DNA of 64,000 bases from Cognatishimia activa (GCF_001458335.1 NZ_CYTO01000007.1:40819-104818), one strand, 5' to 3'. Shown: positions 33,282 to 43,347, numbered from the stretch's first letter. Program-made: numbers and translations. Notes: generated by a model from the sequence alone, not told the origin.

Positions 33282-34271
33282 TCAATTTTCTGGTTTGCGT
33301 CGCACAAGCACGGCGACGAGAATGATCAAGCCTTTCAGAATTTGTTGGTAATAGGATTGGACGTTGAACAGGTTCAGCACGTTGTCGATCACGGCGAGCG
33401 CGATGACTCCTCCAAACATGCCGCCGACTGTTCCACCGCCGCCGCCAAGAATGCCGCCGCCGATCACGACCGCCGCGATAGCGTCCAGTTCATAGGCAAC
33501 ACCCACAGACGGTTGCGAGATGCCAAGCCGGGCTGCCAAAAGAACGCCTGCCAGAGCGGCAAAGAAGCCGCAGATCACATAGGCCAATGTCACTTTTGCG
33601 CGCACGTTGATGCCTGCAAGACGCACAGTTTCCGGGTTCATCCCTATGGTCATGATGGCCCGACCCGAGCGGGTGTGGTTCATGAAGACCCAGACGATGG
33701 GTATGACCAATAGGAAGATCGCAAACGGCACTGGAACGACGCCAAAGATCTTGCCTGCCCCCAGCACTTTCAAAAAGAAGGTGTCGCTCGCATAGGTGGG
33801 TGTCTCTGAATACACAAACACAGCACCGCGCACCGCGCCCATCATGGCTAGGGTCACAATGAATGGCTGCAAGCGTAGATAGGCGATCAAGATACCATTG
33901 ATCAGACCGACCAAAACACCCACACCCAGCGCGGCGGCGATGGCGACTGGCAAAGGGACGACCCCCTGCAAACCAGAGACTAATACAGCGGCAAAAGCCA
34001 CCGTTGACCCAACCGACAGGTCAATCCCGCCCGAGCGAACCACCACATACATACCAATCGCCAAGAACCCTGTGGTCACCATTTGACGAGCGACATTGGT
34101 TAAGTTGCGTTCGGTTAAGAAAGCGTCAGACGTAAAGGCCGCGATGACAATCAACGCCACCAGCGCCATACCAAAGAACAGGTTTGTTTTTGCGCTTTGG
34201 CTCATGGGTTGCCTTTTCTCCTGCGAGGTTCCGCTGGTCGCAATTTGCTTATCCACTGCTGCATCACTCAT
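33282..34271 (-). CDS. ABC transporter permease, RbsC-like
   Basis: A 329-residue BPD_transp_2 family permease with about eight to ten hydrophobic helices, forming the channel of the importer as a dimer. Characteristic segments are VVRSGGIDLSVGSTVAFAAV, NHTRSGRAIMTIGMNPETVR and the glycine-rich AIAAVVIGGGILGGGGGTVG. Its ATG overlaps the TGA of the ATPase gene (34268-34271), so the two are coupled. It is followed 24 bp later by the binding-protein gene. Confidence 0.92.
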   Translation of the reverse strand: MSDAAVDKQIATSGTSQEKRQPMSQSAKTNLFFGMALVALIVIAAFTSDAFLTERNLTNVARQMVTTGFLAIGMYVVVRSGGIDLSVGSTVAFAAVLVSGLQGVVPLPVAIAAALGVGVLVGLINGILIAYLRLQPFIVTLAMMGAVRGAVFVYSETPTYASDTFFLKVLGAGKIFGVVPVPFAIFLLVIPIVWVFMNHTRSGRAIMTIGMNPETVRLAGINVRAKVTLAYVICGFFAALAGVLLAARLGISQPSVGVAYELDAIAAVVIGGGILGGGGGTVGGMFGGVIALAVIDNVLNLFNVQSYYQQILKGLIILVAVLVRRKPEN

Positions 34272-35782
34272 GCGGCTTGTTCCTTGTCGTCTTCATTGGC
34301 GTCTTCGGTCGCGAGGCGGAAAATCTCTTTCTCCGTCGCCTCATCGCCCGCAATTTCGCCGGTAATTTTGCCGTCTTTCATCACCAAGATACGGTGAGAG
34401 AGCCCAATGAGTTCGGGCATTTCTGAGCTCACCAAGACGACGGTCATACCGTCGGCGGCGAGTTCCGCGATCAAGCGATAGATCTGGATCTTGGTTGCAA
34501 TATCCACGCCACGGGTCGGCTCATCTAACAAAAGCACTTGCAGCCCATCCATCAGCAACCATTTGCCAAGAATAACTTTTTGCTGGTTGCCGCCGCTCAT
34601 CCGACGCAGGACTTGGCCCAACTTTGGCGGGCGAATATCCAGGTCTCGGATTTGTTCACGCACAAGCTGCTTTTGCTTCGGACCGTTCAAAAATGGCCCG
34701 GTCATGACCCGGCTCATAGAAGCAAGCCCGGTATTTTCTAAGACATCGGTGTCCAGAGCGAGACCATCACGTTTGCGCTCTTCTGTAACAAACCCAACAC
34801 CCGCGTCCATTGCAGCCGCAGGCGTTTTGCCGGAGATGACATGGCCATTCACCAAAACCTCACCAGCCAGACGCGGAGCGGCACCAAAGATGGCGCGCAA
34901 AACTTCGCTGCGACCAGCACCAACGAGGCCGCCAATCCCCAGAATCTCACCACGATTAGCAGAGAAGGACACGCCATCGACGCCGGGTGCATGCAGATCG
35001 CGCACCGCCAACATCTCTTGATCTTCCGAGGCACCTCGCTGAGGGAAGATGGCCTCAAAAGATCGGCCCACCATGGAATGGATCAGCCGGTCTTTAGAGC
35101 AATCGCCACGGAAGAATTGGTCGACAGTTTCACCGTCTTTCAGGACGATCAAACGATCCGCCAGCTCAAGCACCTCTTCCAAGCGGTGTGAGATGTAAAA
35201 GATAATCGTGCCCTGATCGCGCAGCCGATCAATTTGTTTAAATAGCAAATCACTCTCAGTTTGGGTCAGAACGCCGGTGGGCTCATCCAAGATCAGCAAC
35301 TTTGGTTCAAACTGGATTGCTCGGGCGATCTCAATCATCTGCTGAATCGCCACCGGATAACTTCCGGTCATCTTGCGCACATCGATCCCTGTCAGACCCA
35401 GGTCTTCGAGATGTTCAGAGGCTTCACGGTGCAACCGCACCCAGTCGATGGTTCCGAAACGGGTCGTCGGCAATTCACCCAAATAGAGATTTTCAGCAAC
35501 CGATACATCCGGCAGCAAGCTGAGTTCCTGATAAACCGTGCGGATACCCAGATCGAAAGCCGTATGGGGCGAGTCGATGGCGACGGGTTTTCCATCGATC
35601 TTGATCTCACCCGCTGTTGGTTGGCGCGAGCCCGCAAGCAGCGACATCAACGTCGATTTCCCCGCACCGTTTTCACCGCAGATCGCCACAACCTCGCCGG
35701 CCTTTGCGGTCACGTCAGCGCGTTTCAGCGCTAACGTGTCGCCATAGCGTTTCTGCAGCGATATGAGCTCCAGTTTCTGCAT
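34268..35782 (-). CDS. ABC transporter ATPase, RbsA-like double ATPase
   Basis: A 504-residue sugar-import ATPase with two nucleotide-binding domains. Domain 1 has Walker A GENGAGKS, and LLILDEPTG as Walker B. Domain 2 has the altered loop GLVGAGRSEVLRAIFG normal for RbsA/MglA proteins, signature RMSGGNQQKVILGKWL and Walker B LLLDEPTRG. It drives import through the RbsC-like permease. The start codon shares a base with the stop of the aldehyde dehydrogenase gene (TAATG at 35782). Confidence 0.93.
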   Translation of the reverse strand: MQKLELISLQKRYGDTLALKRADVTAKAGEVVAICGENGAGKSTLMSLLAGSRQPTAGEIKIDGKPVAIDSPHTAFDLGIRTVYQELSLLPDVSVAENLYLGELPTTRFGTIDWVRLHREASEHLEDLGLTGIDVRKMTGSYPVAIQQMIEIARAIQFEPKLLILDEPTGVLTQTESDLLFKQIDRLRDQGTIIFYISHRLEEVLELADRLIVLKDGETVDQFFRGDCSKDRLIHSMVGRSFEAIFPQRGASEDQEMLAVRDLHAPGVDGVSFSANRGEILGIGGLVGAGRSEVLRAIFGAAPRLAGEVLVNGHVISGKTPAAAMDAGVGFVTEERKRDGLALDTDVLENTGLASMSRVMTGPFLNGPKQKQLVREQIRDLDIRPPKLGQVLRRMSGGNQQKVILGKWLLMDGLQVLLLDEPTRGVDIATKIQIYRLIAELAADGMTVVLVSSEMPELIGLSHRILVMKDGKITGEIAGDEATEKEIFRLATEDANEDDKEQAA

Positions 35783-37245
35783 TATGCGCTCGCGGTCTCG
35801 TAAACGTTAAAGGCGTCTTTCAGCACGATGGTCTTTGTTTCAGAAAAGTCCTTCAGGGTTTCCATCAACCCTTCACGCACGCCATTGCCACTCAGTTTGC
35901 GGCCACCAAACGGCAGGCATTCAATGCGCATTGCGGTCTGGTGGTTCACTATCACGGTGCCCACTTCCAGCTTCAGTCCCGCATTCATGATCGCTTTGAA
36001 ATCATTTGTGAAAATGGACGCCTGCAAACCAAAAATGCTGTTGTTCACCTTCGCGATCGCATCCTCAATTCCATCAAACGGGATCAAAGGCAGCACTGGA
36101 CCAAACACCTCTTCATGCAAAAGCGTGCTGTCGTCGGGCACGTCCACAAAAACCGCTGGATTGATGTGCTGGCCATGCTGCTCACCACCGATCAAAAGCG
36201 TAGCGCCCTCTTCGACCGATTGATCGATTTGCGCTTTCACACCATCAGCCGCGCGCTGTGTGATCATCGGACCCACATCCGTATCGGGTTGCGTGTGATC
36301 GCCGACTTTCAGATTGCGGGTCAATGCGACAACCCGATCGACCACCTCTTGATGAATGGATTGGTCCACAAACACCCGCTTCACCGCACAGCAGATCTGA
36401 CCGTTGCCAGAGGTGAACCGTCCAGCAACCACCGCTTCGGCAGCAACCTGCGGATCCACATCGCCGCAAATGATTGTGGCGTCAGAGCCACCGAGTTCCA
36501 GGTGCACTTTTTTCAAGGTTTTAGACGCCGCAGCGCTTACCAAACGGCCCACCTCGGTGGAACCGGTCATGGAAACCATGTCCACGCCGTCGATCTCTGC
36601 CAAACGCGCACCAACCACCTCACCGCGCCCGGTGAGAATTTGGTGCGCGCCTGCAGGGAGACCTGCCTCTTCGTAGTAACGCGAGATTTCCAGCATCGCC
36701 AAAGGACATTCATCCGGCGCTTTGGTGATGACGCAATTGCCCGCCGCCAAGCCGCCAGCGATTTTATGCGACCAAAGTTCGACCGGGTAGTTGAAAGGGA
36801 TAATTGCCGCGATCACGCCTTTGGGCTGATAGACGGTTAGCGCAAGAGAGTTCTCCAAATTGGGGATGCCGTTCAAGGGCATCGCATGGCCAAACAAGCG
36901 CTTTGCCTCTTCCGCATATCCTTTGATGATCCGTGCCGCAGCATCGATTTCCCAGCCATCAATTTCGCGGAACGTCTTGCCGTTTTCTGCATTCAGCAGT
37001 TTCACCAGATGGTCACGATTTTCGGTAATTCGTGCGGAGACGGTTTCGAGAATTTCCGCGCGTTTATGAGCAGGCATTGCCGCCATCGTGGACTTCGCGC
37101 TCAGGGCCGCAGCCACAGCATTGTCGACGTCTTCTTTCGTCGCAGAAGGGACGGAATCCAGCACCGTCTGGTCCGACGGATTCAGAATCTCCATGACTGA
37201 ACCGTCCTGGGCGTTTACCCAGTCTCCCCCCAATAACATTTTCAT
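35782..37245 (-). CDS. NAD(P)-dependent aldehyde dehydrogenase
   Basis: A 487-residue aldehyde dehydrogenase. The catalytic cysteine lies in SGNGQICCAVKRVFV, the general-base glutamate in HLELGGSDATI, and the cofactor-binding IIPFNYPVELWSHK and SMTGSTEVG segments are intact. It is of the broad lactaldehyde/succinate-semialdehyde/glyceraldehyde-3-phosphate type. As first gene of the operon with an RbsABC-type importer, it probably oxidises an aldehyde taken up, or formed in one step from the imported solute. No kinase, isomerase or alcohol dehydrogenase is nearby. AAGGAGA precedes the ATG at 37245. Control by the divergent IclR gene is likely. Confidence 0.88.
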   Translation of the reverse strand: MKMLLGGDWVNAQDGSVMEILNPSDQTVLDSVPSATKEDVDNAVAAALSAKSTMAAMPAHKRAEILETVSARITENRDHLVKLLNAENGKTFREIDGWEIDAAARIIKGYAEEAKRLFGHAMPLNGIPNLENSLALTVYQPKGVIAAIIPFNYPVELWSHKIAGGLAAGNCVITKAPDECPLAMLEISRYYEEAGLPAGAHQILTGRGEVVGARLAEIDGVDMVSMTGSTEVGRLVSAAASKTLKKVHLELGGSDATIICGDVDPQVAAEAVVAGRFTSGNGQICCAVKRVFVDQSIHQEVVDRVVALTRNLKVGDHTQPDTDVGPMITQRAADGVKAQIDQSVEEGATLLIGGEQHGQHINPAVFVDVPDDSTLLHEEVFGPVLPLIPFDGIEDAIAKVNNSIFGLQASIFTNDFKAIMNAGLKLEVGTVIVNHQTAMRIECLPFGGRKLSGNGVREGLMETLKDFSETKTIVLKDAFNVYETASA

Positions 37246-37463
37246 TACGGCGTCTCCTTACGCGCTCTTTGTACAATAATCTTATGCTTGTTCGAAATGC
37301 GTACAACGTCAAGAATATTTCTGAAAAACTATCAGCCTATTGTTTTTTATGAATTTTATCTGCGTACAGACGAAAATCCGTAGGCTTATATGACCACGCG
37401 CAATTTCCATTTGACCAATATACTCACCATATCGTACACATATTGAAACAACCGGAGACCGTG
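37246..37463. promoter_or_regulatory. Divergent control region between ALDH operon and iclR gene
   Basis: The AT-rich 218-bp region carries four GTACA-centred elements: palindrome TTGTACAA at 37269-37276, CGTACA at 37300-37305, CGTACA at 37363-37368 (both of these within TGCGTACA) and CGTACA at 37433-37438 just before the iclR start. Repeated short elements here are good candidates for the binding sites of the adjacent IclR protein. Clear -35/-10 boxes were not assigned. Confidence 0.45.
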
Positions 37464-38231
37464 ATGAAACGCGATTCGAACAAGAGTTCTACCGTTCTAA
37501 AAGCCTTCCATGTTCTGGAAGCTGTCAGCGCACAACGCACGCCAGCATCCGCTGCGGAGCTCGCGCGGGAATTGGGCATGGATCGGGTCACGGTTTACCG
37601 GATGCTGCGCACAATTGCCGACGCCGGATACCTGGTCATGGACCCGGCGACGAAACGGTTTTCACTATCCGGACGCATCTTGACGCTCGCCGCGCCGCTA
37701 CTTGAATCCGACGACCACGGCCGACAAGTGGACGCGCTTTTGGAGCGGGTCGCCCAGCGCACGGGAGAGACTTGTCACTACTCTGAGCTTTCAGGCAGCG
37801 AAACGCTTCTCACCCGTCGCGCGAAAGGTCAGCAACTTGTTGCGGTGGACTTTCAGATCGGCAAACGGTGTGAGCTGCATGCAACCTCTGTGGGTAAAGC
37901 AATCCTCGCCTTTCAAGAGGCCGACTTCATCGAAGATTACATGAAGTTGGATTTGGTGAGCTACACTCCCCACACCATCGCAGCCCCTGAGGGTCTGCGC
38001 AAAGAGCTGCAAACCGTACGTGAAAAACAGATCGGATTTGACTACGAGGAACTTTCAGAGGGCATGAATTGCGTGGCCGTGCCGGTTCCGTCAATGATGG
38101 GAAAAGTTGAAGCGGGAATTTCGATTTCCGGTCCCGCCTTCCGCCTGACAAAACGCCGCCTCCAAGAACTAGCAGACATCATGCTTAGCGAAGTCGAAGT
38201 CTTCAAACGCAACCGCGGCGCAGATCTTTAG
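37464..38231 (+). CDS. IclR-family transcriptional regulator
   Basis: A 255-residue IclR regulator. The N-terminal winged helix (about residues 12-75) has SAAELARELGMDRVTVYRML, and the C-terminal effector-binding GAF-like domain (about 85-250) includes RCELHATSVGKAILAF and GFDYEELSEGMNCVAVPV. Such proteins usually control a divergent catabolic operon in response to its substrate, here the aldehyde dehydrogenase/ABC importer genes. ATG 37464 follows GGAGA; GTG 37461 and TTG 37443 are alternatives. It is convergent with betI, with 15 bp between the stops. Confidence 0.9.
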   Translation: MKRDSNKSSTVLKAFHVLEAVSAQRTPASAAELARELGMDRVTVYRMLRTIADAGYLVMDPATKRFSLSGRILTLAAPLLESDDHGRQVDALLERVAQRTGETCHYSELSGSETLLTRRAKGQQLVAVDFQIGKRCELHATSVGKAILAFQEADFIEDYMKLDLVSYTPHTIAAPEGLRKELQTVREKQIGFDYEELSEGMNCVAVPVPSMMGKVEAGISISGPAFRLTKRRLQELADIMLSEVEVFKRNRGADL

Positions 38232-38246
38232 GTCGCCTCCCGCGCG

Positions 38247-38831
38247 CTATGCGGCATGGCCCAATAACAGATCCGCAACGCGGCGTGCTTCGGCCCGAGC
38301 GGCGGCCGCATTCAGTGCCCCTTCGGACTGTGTCGCCTGCAACCAAACCCCATCCATGTAGCTTTGCAGCGCGCGCCGTACGACATCGACCTCTGCGTCT
38401 GGCACCAGATGCTTTAGCTCGGCTCGGAAATGGCTACGCACCCGCTGACGGTTGATCTCTTGGATACGCGCCAAACGTGGCTGATAAGGTGCGGACGCCC
38501 AGAACTGAACCCAAAGGCTGCATTGTTCGACTGTGAAAAGTGAGTCGTCAAAATTGGCATCCAGAATGGCGTAAAAGCGGTCGATGGGTGACTTGGCTTG
38601 ATTATATCCAGCGACGACAGCGGCCGTAAGCTTTTGCAGAAGATACCGCATTGTTGCTTCCATGAGCCCGTCTTTAGACCCGAAATAGTAGCTAATGGAT
38701 GCGGCCGTTGTTCCAGCTTCACGCGCAATTTCTGTCATCGTAACAGTCGCATAGCCATACTGATGCACGGCAACAATTGTCGCCTCAATCAGCTCTTCAT
38801 TGCGAATATCCCGGATGCGTTTTCGGCCCAT
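38247..38831 (-). CDS. betI: TetR-family repressor BetI
   Basis: A 194-residue TetR-type repressor, the same length as BetI of E. coli, which releases the bet genes when choline is present. The DNA-binding part reads YATVTMTEIAREAGTTAASI with ISYYFGSKDGLM, the BetI form of the helix-turn-helix. ATG 38831 (MGRKRIRDIRNEELIEATI) is chosen because it matches the known N-terminus; a TTG at 38885 is possible. It is divergent from the BCCT/betC/betB/betA operon. Confidence 0.9.
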   Translation of the reverse strand: MGRKRIRDIRNEELIEATIVAVHQYGYATVTMTEIAREAGTTAASISYYFGSKDGLMEATMRYLLQKLTAAVVAGYNQAKSPIDRFYAILDANFDDSLFTVEQCSLWVQFWASAPYQPRLARIQEINRQRVRSHFRAELKHLVPDAEVDVVRRALQSYMDGVWLQATQSEGALNAAAARAEARRVADLLLGHAA

Positions 38832-38889
38832 GGAACAAGTGTGCGCTACTCTGGCTTTGGTTTCAATATATGAAAACTCAACCAAAAAC

Positions 38890-38905
38890 TTGAATGATCA
38901 TTTAA
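38890..38905. promoter_or_regulatory. Candidate BetI operator
   Basis: TTGAATGATCATTTAA is a near-perfect palindrome (14 of 16 positions; core AATGATCATT is perfect) in the divergent betI-transporter region, 115 bp before the transporter ATG. TetR repressors bind such dyads next to their own gene. The match to a known BetI site was not tested. Confidence 0.45.
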
Positions 38906-39019
38906 TTTTTGCTCTTGTGTCGACACCAACGGGATCGAGCAGCAATCGCGCCGCGTCCAATTGGCAAAAACTCATACGGACCGGAGACACCGGCCGATCT
39001 CTTTCACTGGGAGGTGAAA

Positions 39020-40228
39020 ATGACCGTTTTAATTTCCGCAGGGATCTTACTGGCGTTTGCGCTCGTCGCTTTCTGCGTCATCAAATGGTGGAATGTCACC
39101 GTGGTTGGCGTGACACCAGTCCCGCTTCTGACTTTCATCGCAATTCTTTTCACGTCTGGCTTAGACGTGGGGCTGATCATGTTCCCGCTCGCTTGGGACT
39201 TCCCTCTTTATGCCGACACGGCCGCTGAACCTGCCTATGGGTTCACCAACCCGCTGGCGCTTGAATTCGGCTTTTGGGGCTTCCTGATCTGGGGTTTTTA
39301 CTTCCTGACGACATTCTACTTCTGCGTCATCGAACCAAAGGTGAAGTTCTTCGAGATCGGCATTGTGAAGCTGATCAACAACATCGTGATCATCGGCACC
39401 TGCGCCTTCACTGGCGCGTTGTTCCTGATCTATCTGCCCTATTATGCGACCTTCGTTGGTGACGGCGAAAGCGTTATCACCCCGTTCTATGTGGTTGTGT
39501 TCTTGGTGATCCTGTTTGCGGCCTTCTCGTCCACAGACATCAAATACGTCCGCATCTTGTCGCTTGGCTCCTCGGTCCTGTTTGCCGTGCTGATCCTGGG
39601 CATGTGGATCTTCTCTGGAATGGGCATCGGCGCCTTCTTTGGCACAGCGTCAAACATTGGCGGCTACTTTTCGAATATTCACAAGTTCATCCTGCCATTG
39701 ACGGACTATCACGAGTTCTACCTGTTCTGGTGGTTCGCATGGTCCATCATGATCGGTCAGTTCACCTCGCGTTTCGTGGGCGGCCTGAAGACTTGGCAGG
39801 TGCTTTCGGCGCTCTTGATCTTCCCGTCGATCCCGCTCGGGATTTGGTTCTCGGTGCTATACTACTACCACCTAAACAGCATCGAGCTGACGCTGATGAT
39901 CAACATCTCCATGGCTGTTGTGGGCGTGATCTTCGTGATCAACTCCTTTGACTCACTGATCCGCCTCTACACCGACAACCTTGGTCTGACAGTGCAAAAA
40001 CTTGGAAAGCTGCCTTATATTCTGGGCAATGCCGTGGTGCTCTTTGTGCTGACGCTGTTGTTCCAAAGCCAGTGGCTGCAAATCCAATGGATCGGCGCCG
40101 TGGTGATCGGGCTTTATGTGGCGTGTCTGGCCTACATCATCCTCTTCAAAGGCAAAGAGGTTATGGCGATCAACGCAAGCCCTGAAGAAAACGAATTGGA
40201 TTTCAGCAAGATCGAAACCGTTCACTAA
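39020..40228 (+). CDS. BCCT-like transporter of the bet operon, short form
   Basis: A 402-residue membrane protein with about eleven or twelve hydrophobic segments. FYLFWWFAWSIMIGQFTSR and WQVLSALLIFPSIPLGIWFS resemble the TM8-TM9 core of betaine/choline/carnitine transporters. The protein is much shorter than standard BCCT members (about 500-700 residues) and lacks the long cytoplasmic tail of osmosensing BetT. As first gene of the betC-betB-betA operon it is likely to import choline or choline sulfate; this is inferred. The ATG at 39020 has an excellent GGGAGGTGA site; the frame is open to 38909. Confidence 0.6.
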   Translation: MTVLISAGILLAFALVAFCVIKWWNVTVVGVTPVPLLTFIAILFTSGLDVGLIMFPLAWDFPLYADTAAEPAYGFTNPLALEFGFWGFLIWGFYFLTTFYFCVIEPKVKFFEIGIVKLINNIVIIGTCAFTGALFLIYLPYYATFVGDGESVITPFYVVVFLVILFAAFSSTDIKYVRILSLGSSVLFAVLILGMWIFSGMGIGAFFGTASNIGGYFSNIHKFILPLTDYHEFYLFWWFAWSIMIGQFTSRFVGGLKTWQVLSALLIFPSIPLGIWFSVLYYYHLNSIELTLMINISMAVVGVIFVINSFDSLIRLYTDNLGLTVQKLGKLPYILGNAVVLFVLTLLFQSQWLQIQWIGAVVIGLYVACLAYIILFKGKEVMAINASPEENELDFSKIETVH

Positions 40229-40241
40229 CCATTTGAAAACC

Positions 40242-40270
40242 CCGGCCTCCGCCGTTTTGTTGGAGGCCGG
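40242..40270 (+). repeat. Intercistronic hairpin before betC
   Basis: CCGGCCTCC (40242-40250) and GGAGGCCGG (40262-40270) form a 9-bp perfect stem in the 69-bp gap between the transporter and betC. No T-run follows in the sense direction. It may protect the upstream message or partly terminate transcription. Confidence 0.55.
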
Positions 40271-40297
40271 ACCAACCCAAGAGAAGTGTGATCTGCG

Positions 40298-41806
40298 ATG
40301 GCGTCTCCGAATATTCTCATCCTGATGGTGGACCAGCTGACCGGCACGCTTTTTCCGGATGGGCCAGCAGATTGGCTACACACACCTAATTTGAAAAAAC
40401 TCGCCGAACGCTCCACACGCTTTTCCAATGCATACTGCGCGTCGCCGCTCTGCGGACCATCCCGCGCGAGCTTTATGGCAGGCCAATTGCCATCAAAAAC
40501 CGGCGTCTACGACAATGCCGCCGAGTTCCGCAGCGACATCCCCACCTACGCCCACCACCTGCGCAGAGCTGGCTATTACACTTGTCTCAGCGGCAAGATG
40601 CACTTTGTGGGCGCGGACCAGCTCCACGGTTTTGAAGAACGCCTGACCACAGACATCTACCCGGCCGATTTCGGCTGGACCCCGGACTATCGCAAGCCGG
40701 GCGAACGCATCGATTGGTGGTACCACAATATGGGCAGCGTCACCGGCGCTGGCGTGGCCGAAACCACCAACCAGATGGAATACGACGACGAGGTCACCCA
40801 CCACGCCAAGTCAAAACTCTACGACTTATCCCGTGGTCAGGATGCCCGCCCTTGGTGCCTGACCGTCAGCTTCACCCATCCCCATGACCCGTATGTGGCA
40901 CGGCGCAAATATTGGGACCTTTACGAGGATTGTGGCCATCTTCTCCCCGAAATCCCGGCGATGGATTACGAGGATCACGACCCCCATTCCAAACGCATTT
41001 TTGACGCCAATGACTGGCGCAATTTCGACATCACAGAAGACAATATCAAACGCGCGCGCCGAGGTTACTTCGCCAATATCTCATATCTCGATGACAAAAT
41101 CGGCGAGATCCTGGAAGTGCTCGAAACCACCCGCCAAGAGGCCATCATCGTCTTCGTTTCTGATCACGGCGATATGTTGGGCGAGCGCGGCCTTTGGTTC
41201 AAAATGAGCTTCTTTGAAGGCTCTTCGCGTGTGCCGATGATGATCGCTGCGCCTAATATGACTGAGGGCCAGATCGACACGCCTGTATCCACGATAGATA
41301 TCACGCCAACACTGGCGGCGTTGGCAGGCATCGACCCCGAAACCATTGCCCCATGGAGCGATGGCCAAAACCTTGTCCCGCTCGCCAACGGCGAAACCCG
41401 TACTGAACCCGTCGCGATTGAATACACAGCCGAGGCGTCTTACGCGCCGCTCGTATCCCTGCGCTACGGCAAGTGGAAATACAACCGCTGCGCCTTAGAC
41501 CCAGACCAGCTCTTTGATCTGGACGCAGACCCGCACGAGCTAAACAATCTCGCTGACGAACCCGCCCACGCTGGAACCCTGGCAACACTTCGCGCCAAAT
41601 CGGAAGCGCGCTGGGACCTTGACGCCTTTGATGCAGACATCCGTGCCAGCCAGGCCCGCCGCTGGGTCGTTTATGACGCGCTGCGTGAAGGCAAGCACAC
41701 CGCTTGGGAGTTTCAACCGATGCAAGACGCCTCGCAAAGCTACATGCGCAATCACATGAATCTCGACACCCTAGAAGACAGCAAACGCTTCCCCCGCGGG
41801 GAATAA
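40298..41806 (+). CDS. betC: Choline-sulfatase
   Basis: A 502-residue type I sulfatase. The sulfatase signature C-x-P-S-R is present as CGPSR, with C52 the residue turned into formylglycine. Metal ligands are visible in [29 protein letters not shown] and in [12 protein letters not shown]. It hydrolyses choline-O-sulfate to choline and sulfate in the cytoplasm (no signal peptide). The operon then oxidises choline to glycine betaine. The C-terminal [20 protein letters not shown] region is characteristic of choline sulfatases. Sulfate release here links with the sulfur-oxidising character of the window's first region. Confidence 0.93.
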   Translation: MASPNILILMVDQLTGTLFPDGPADWLHTPNLKKLAERSTRFSNAYCASPLCGPSRASFMAGQLPSKTGVYDNAAEFRSDIPTYAHHLRRAGYYTCLSGKMHFVGADQLHGFEERLTTDIYPADFGWTPDYRKPGERIDWWYHNMGSVTGAGVAETTNQMEYDDEVTHHAKSKLYDLSRGQDARPWCLTVSFTHPHDPYVARRKYWDLYEDCGHLLPEIPAMDYEDHDPHSKRIFDANDWRNFDITEDNIKRARRGYFANISYLDDKIGEILEVLETTRQEAIIVFVSDHGDMLGERGLWFKMSFFEGSSRVPMMIAAPNMTEGQIDTPVSTIDITPTLAALAGIDPETIAPWSDGQNLVPLANGETRTEPVAIEYTAEASYAPLVSLRYGKWKYNRCALDPDQLFDLDADPHELNNLADEPAHAGTLATLRAKSEARWDLDAFDADIRASQARRWVVYDALREGKHTAWEFQPMQDASQSYMRNHMNLDTLEDSKRFPRGE

Positions 41807-41856
41807 CGCAAAGCGCTTTCTTTTTGGTCCAAATATCCTCGCCGAAGGCATTGAAC

Positions 41857-43314
41857 ATGACCCATCCTGCACAACCAACCGCCAGCCATTTTATCAATGG
41901 CGCTTATGTCGAAGACACATCCGGCACAGAGATCCCAGTGATCTACGCTGCCACCGGAGAACGCATCGCCACCGTGCATGCGGCGACGCCCGATATCGTG
42001 GAGCAAGCCCTTTCATCTGCGAAAGCCGCCCAAAAAGAATGGGCCAAGATGACGGGAACAGAGCGCGGCCGCATCTTGCGCCGCGCGGCCGATATCATCC
42101 GTGACCGCAACCACGAACTCTCGGTGCTTGAAACCTATGATACGGGCAAACCTCTGCAAGAAACGCTGGTGGCTGATGCCACGTCCGGTGCCGATGCGCT
42201 GGAATATTTCGGCGGCTTGGCGGGCAGCCTGACAGGCGAACACATCCCCATGGGCGAAGACTGGGTTTACACGGTGCGTGAACCGCTCGGCCTTTGCGTC
42301 GGGATCGGCGCATGGAACTACCCGACACAAATTGCGTGCTGGAAAGGCGCTCCGGCGCTGGCCTGTGGCAATGCCATGGTTTTCAAGCCATCCGAGACGA
42401 CACCGCTCTGCGCGCTCAAAGTCGCCGAGATTTTGCATGAAGCAGGACTGCCTGCGGGGCTCTACAATGTCATCCAGGGCATGGGCGAAGTGGGCGGTGC
42501 ACTGGTCACGGATCCGCGGGTCGACAAAGTCTCCCTCACCGGTTCTGTGCCAACTGGCAAAAAGGTCTACGCCGCTGCCGCTTCAGGCATGAAACACGTC
42601 ACCATGGAGTTGGGCGGAAAGTCACCCCTGATCATCTTTGACGATGCAGATATTGACAACGCCGTCGGCGGTGCGATCAACGGAAACTTCTATTCCTCGG
42701 GCCAAGTCTGCTCAAACGGCACCCGGGTCTTTGTACACAAGAACATCAAAGAAGAGTTCCTCAAAAGCCTCGCGGAACGCACCAACAACGCAATCCTCGG
42801 GAATCCTTTGGACGAGGAAACAAACTTCGGGCCAATGGTGACTGAGAACCAGATGAACATCGTTCTTGGCTACATTGAAAAGGGCAAAGCCGAAGGCGCA
42901 CGCCTGATTTGCGGCGGCGAACGTGCGGATATGGACGGTTACTATATCAAGCCAACCGTTTTCGCCGACGTGACTGATGACATGGTGATCGCTCAAGAAG
43001 AGATCTTTGGGCCTGTCATGGCCGTGCTCGATTTCGAAACTGAGGAAGAGGTCATCGCCCGCGCCAATGCCACCGAGTTTGGTCTTTCTGCAGGTGTTTT
43101 CACAAATGACCTGAGCCGCGCCCACAGGGTGATCGGTCAGATGGAAGCGGGCAGTTGCTTTATCAACTCCTACAATGACGCCCCGGTCGAAGCCCCCTTT
43201 GGTGGCGTAAAGGCCTCTGGGGTTGGACGTGAAAACTCCAAAGAAGCCATCAACCATTTCAGCCAAGTGAAGTCCGTCTACGTCCGCATGGGCGACGTAG
43301 AAGCAGCGTTCTGA
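41857..43314 (+). CDS. betB: Betaine-aldehyde dehydrogenase
   Basis: A 485-residue aldehyde dehydrogenase completing the oxidation of betaine aldehyde to glycine betaine. [20 protein letters not shown] and [17 protein letters not shown] are typical of BetB. The catalytic cysteine is in [14 protein letters not shown] and the base glutamate in [11 protein letters not shown]. The ATG at 41857 ([20 protein letters not shown]) is chosen; the frame stays open back into betC. A 50-bp gap after betC includes palindrome AAAGCGCTTT (41810-41819). Confidence 0.94.
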   Translation: MTHPAQPTASHFINGAYVEDTSGTEIPVIYAATGERIATVHAATPDIVEQALSSAKAAQKEWAKMTGTERGRILRRAADIIRDRNHELSVLETYDTGKPLQETLVADATSGADALEYFGGLAGSLTGEHIPMGEDWVYTVREPLGLCVGIGAWNYPTQIACWKGAPALACGNAMVFKPSETTPLCALKVAEILHEAGLPAGLYNVIQGMGEVGGALVTDPRVDKVSLTGSVPTGKKVYAAAASGMKHVTMELGGKSPLIIFDDADIDNAVGGAINGNFYSSGQVCSNGTRVFVHKNIKEEFLKSLAERTNNAILGNPLDEETNFGPMVTENQMNIVLGYIEKGKAEGARLICGGERADMDGYYIKPTVFADVTDDMVIAQEEIFGPVMAVLDFETEEEVIARANATEFGLSAGVFTNDLSRAHRVIGQMEAGSCFINSYNDAPVEAPFGGVKASGVGRENSKEAINHFSQVKSVYVRMGDVEAAF

Positions 43315-43347
43315 TCCTCACCAACCCAGCCAATCGAAAGTAAAGCC

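Noticed and set aside
35261..36840. Plus-strand frames of 157 and 299 codons opposite the ABC ATPase and aldehyde dehydrogenase
   Set aside because: Antisense to intact, recognisable enzymes; the products have no domain.
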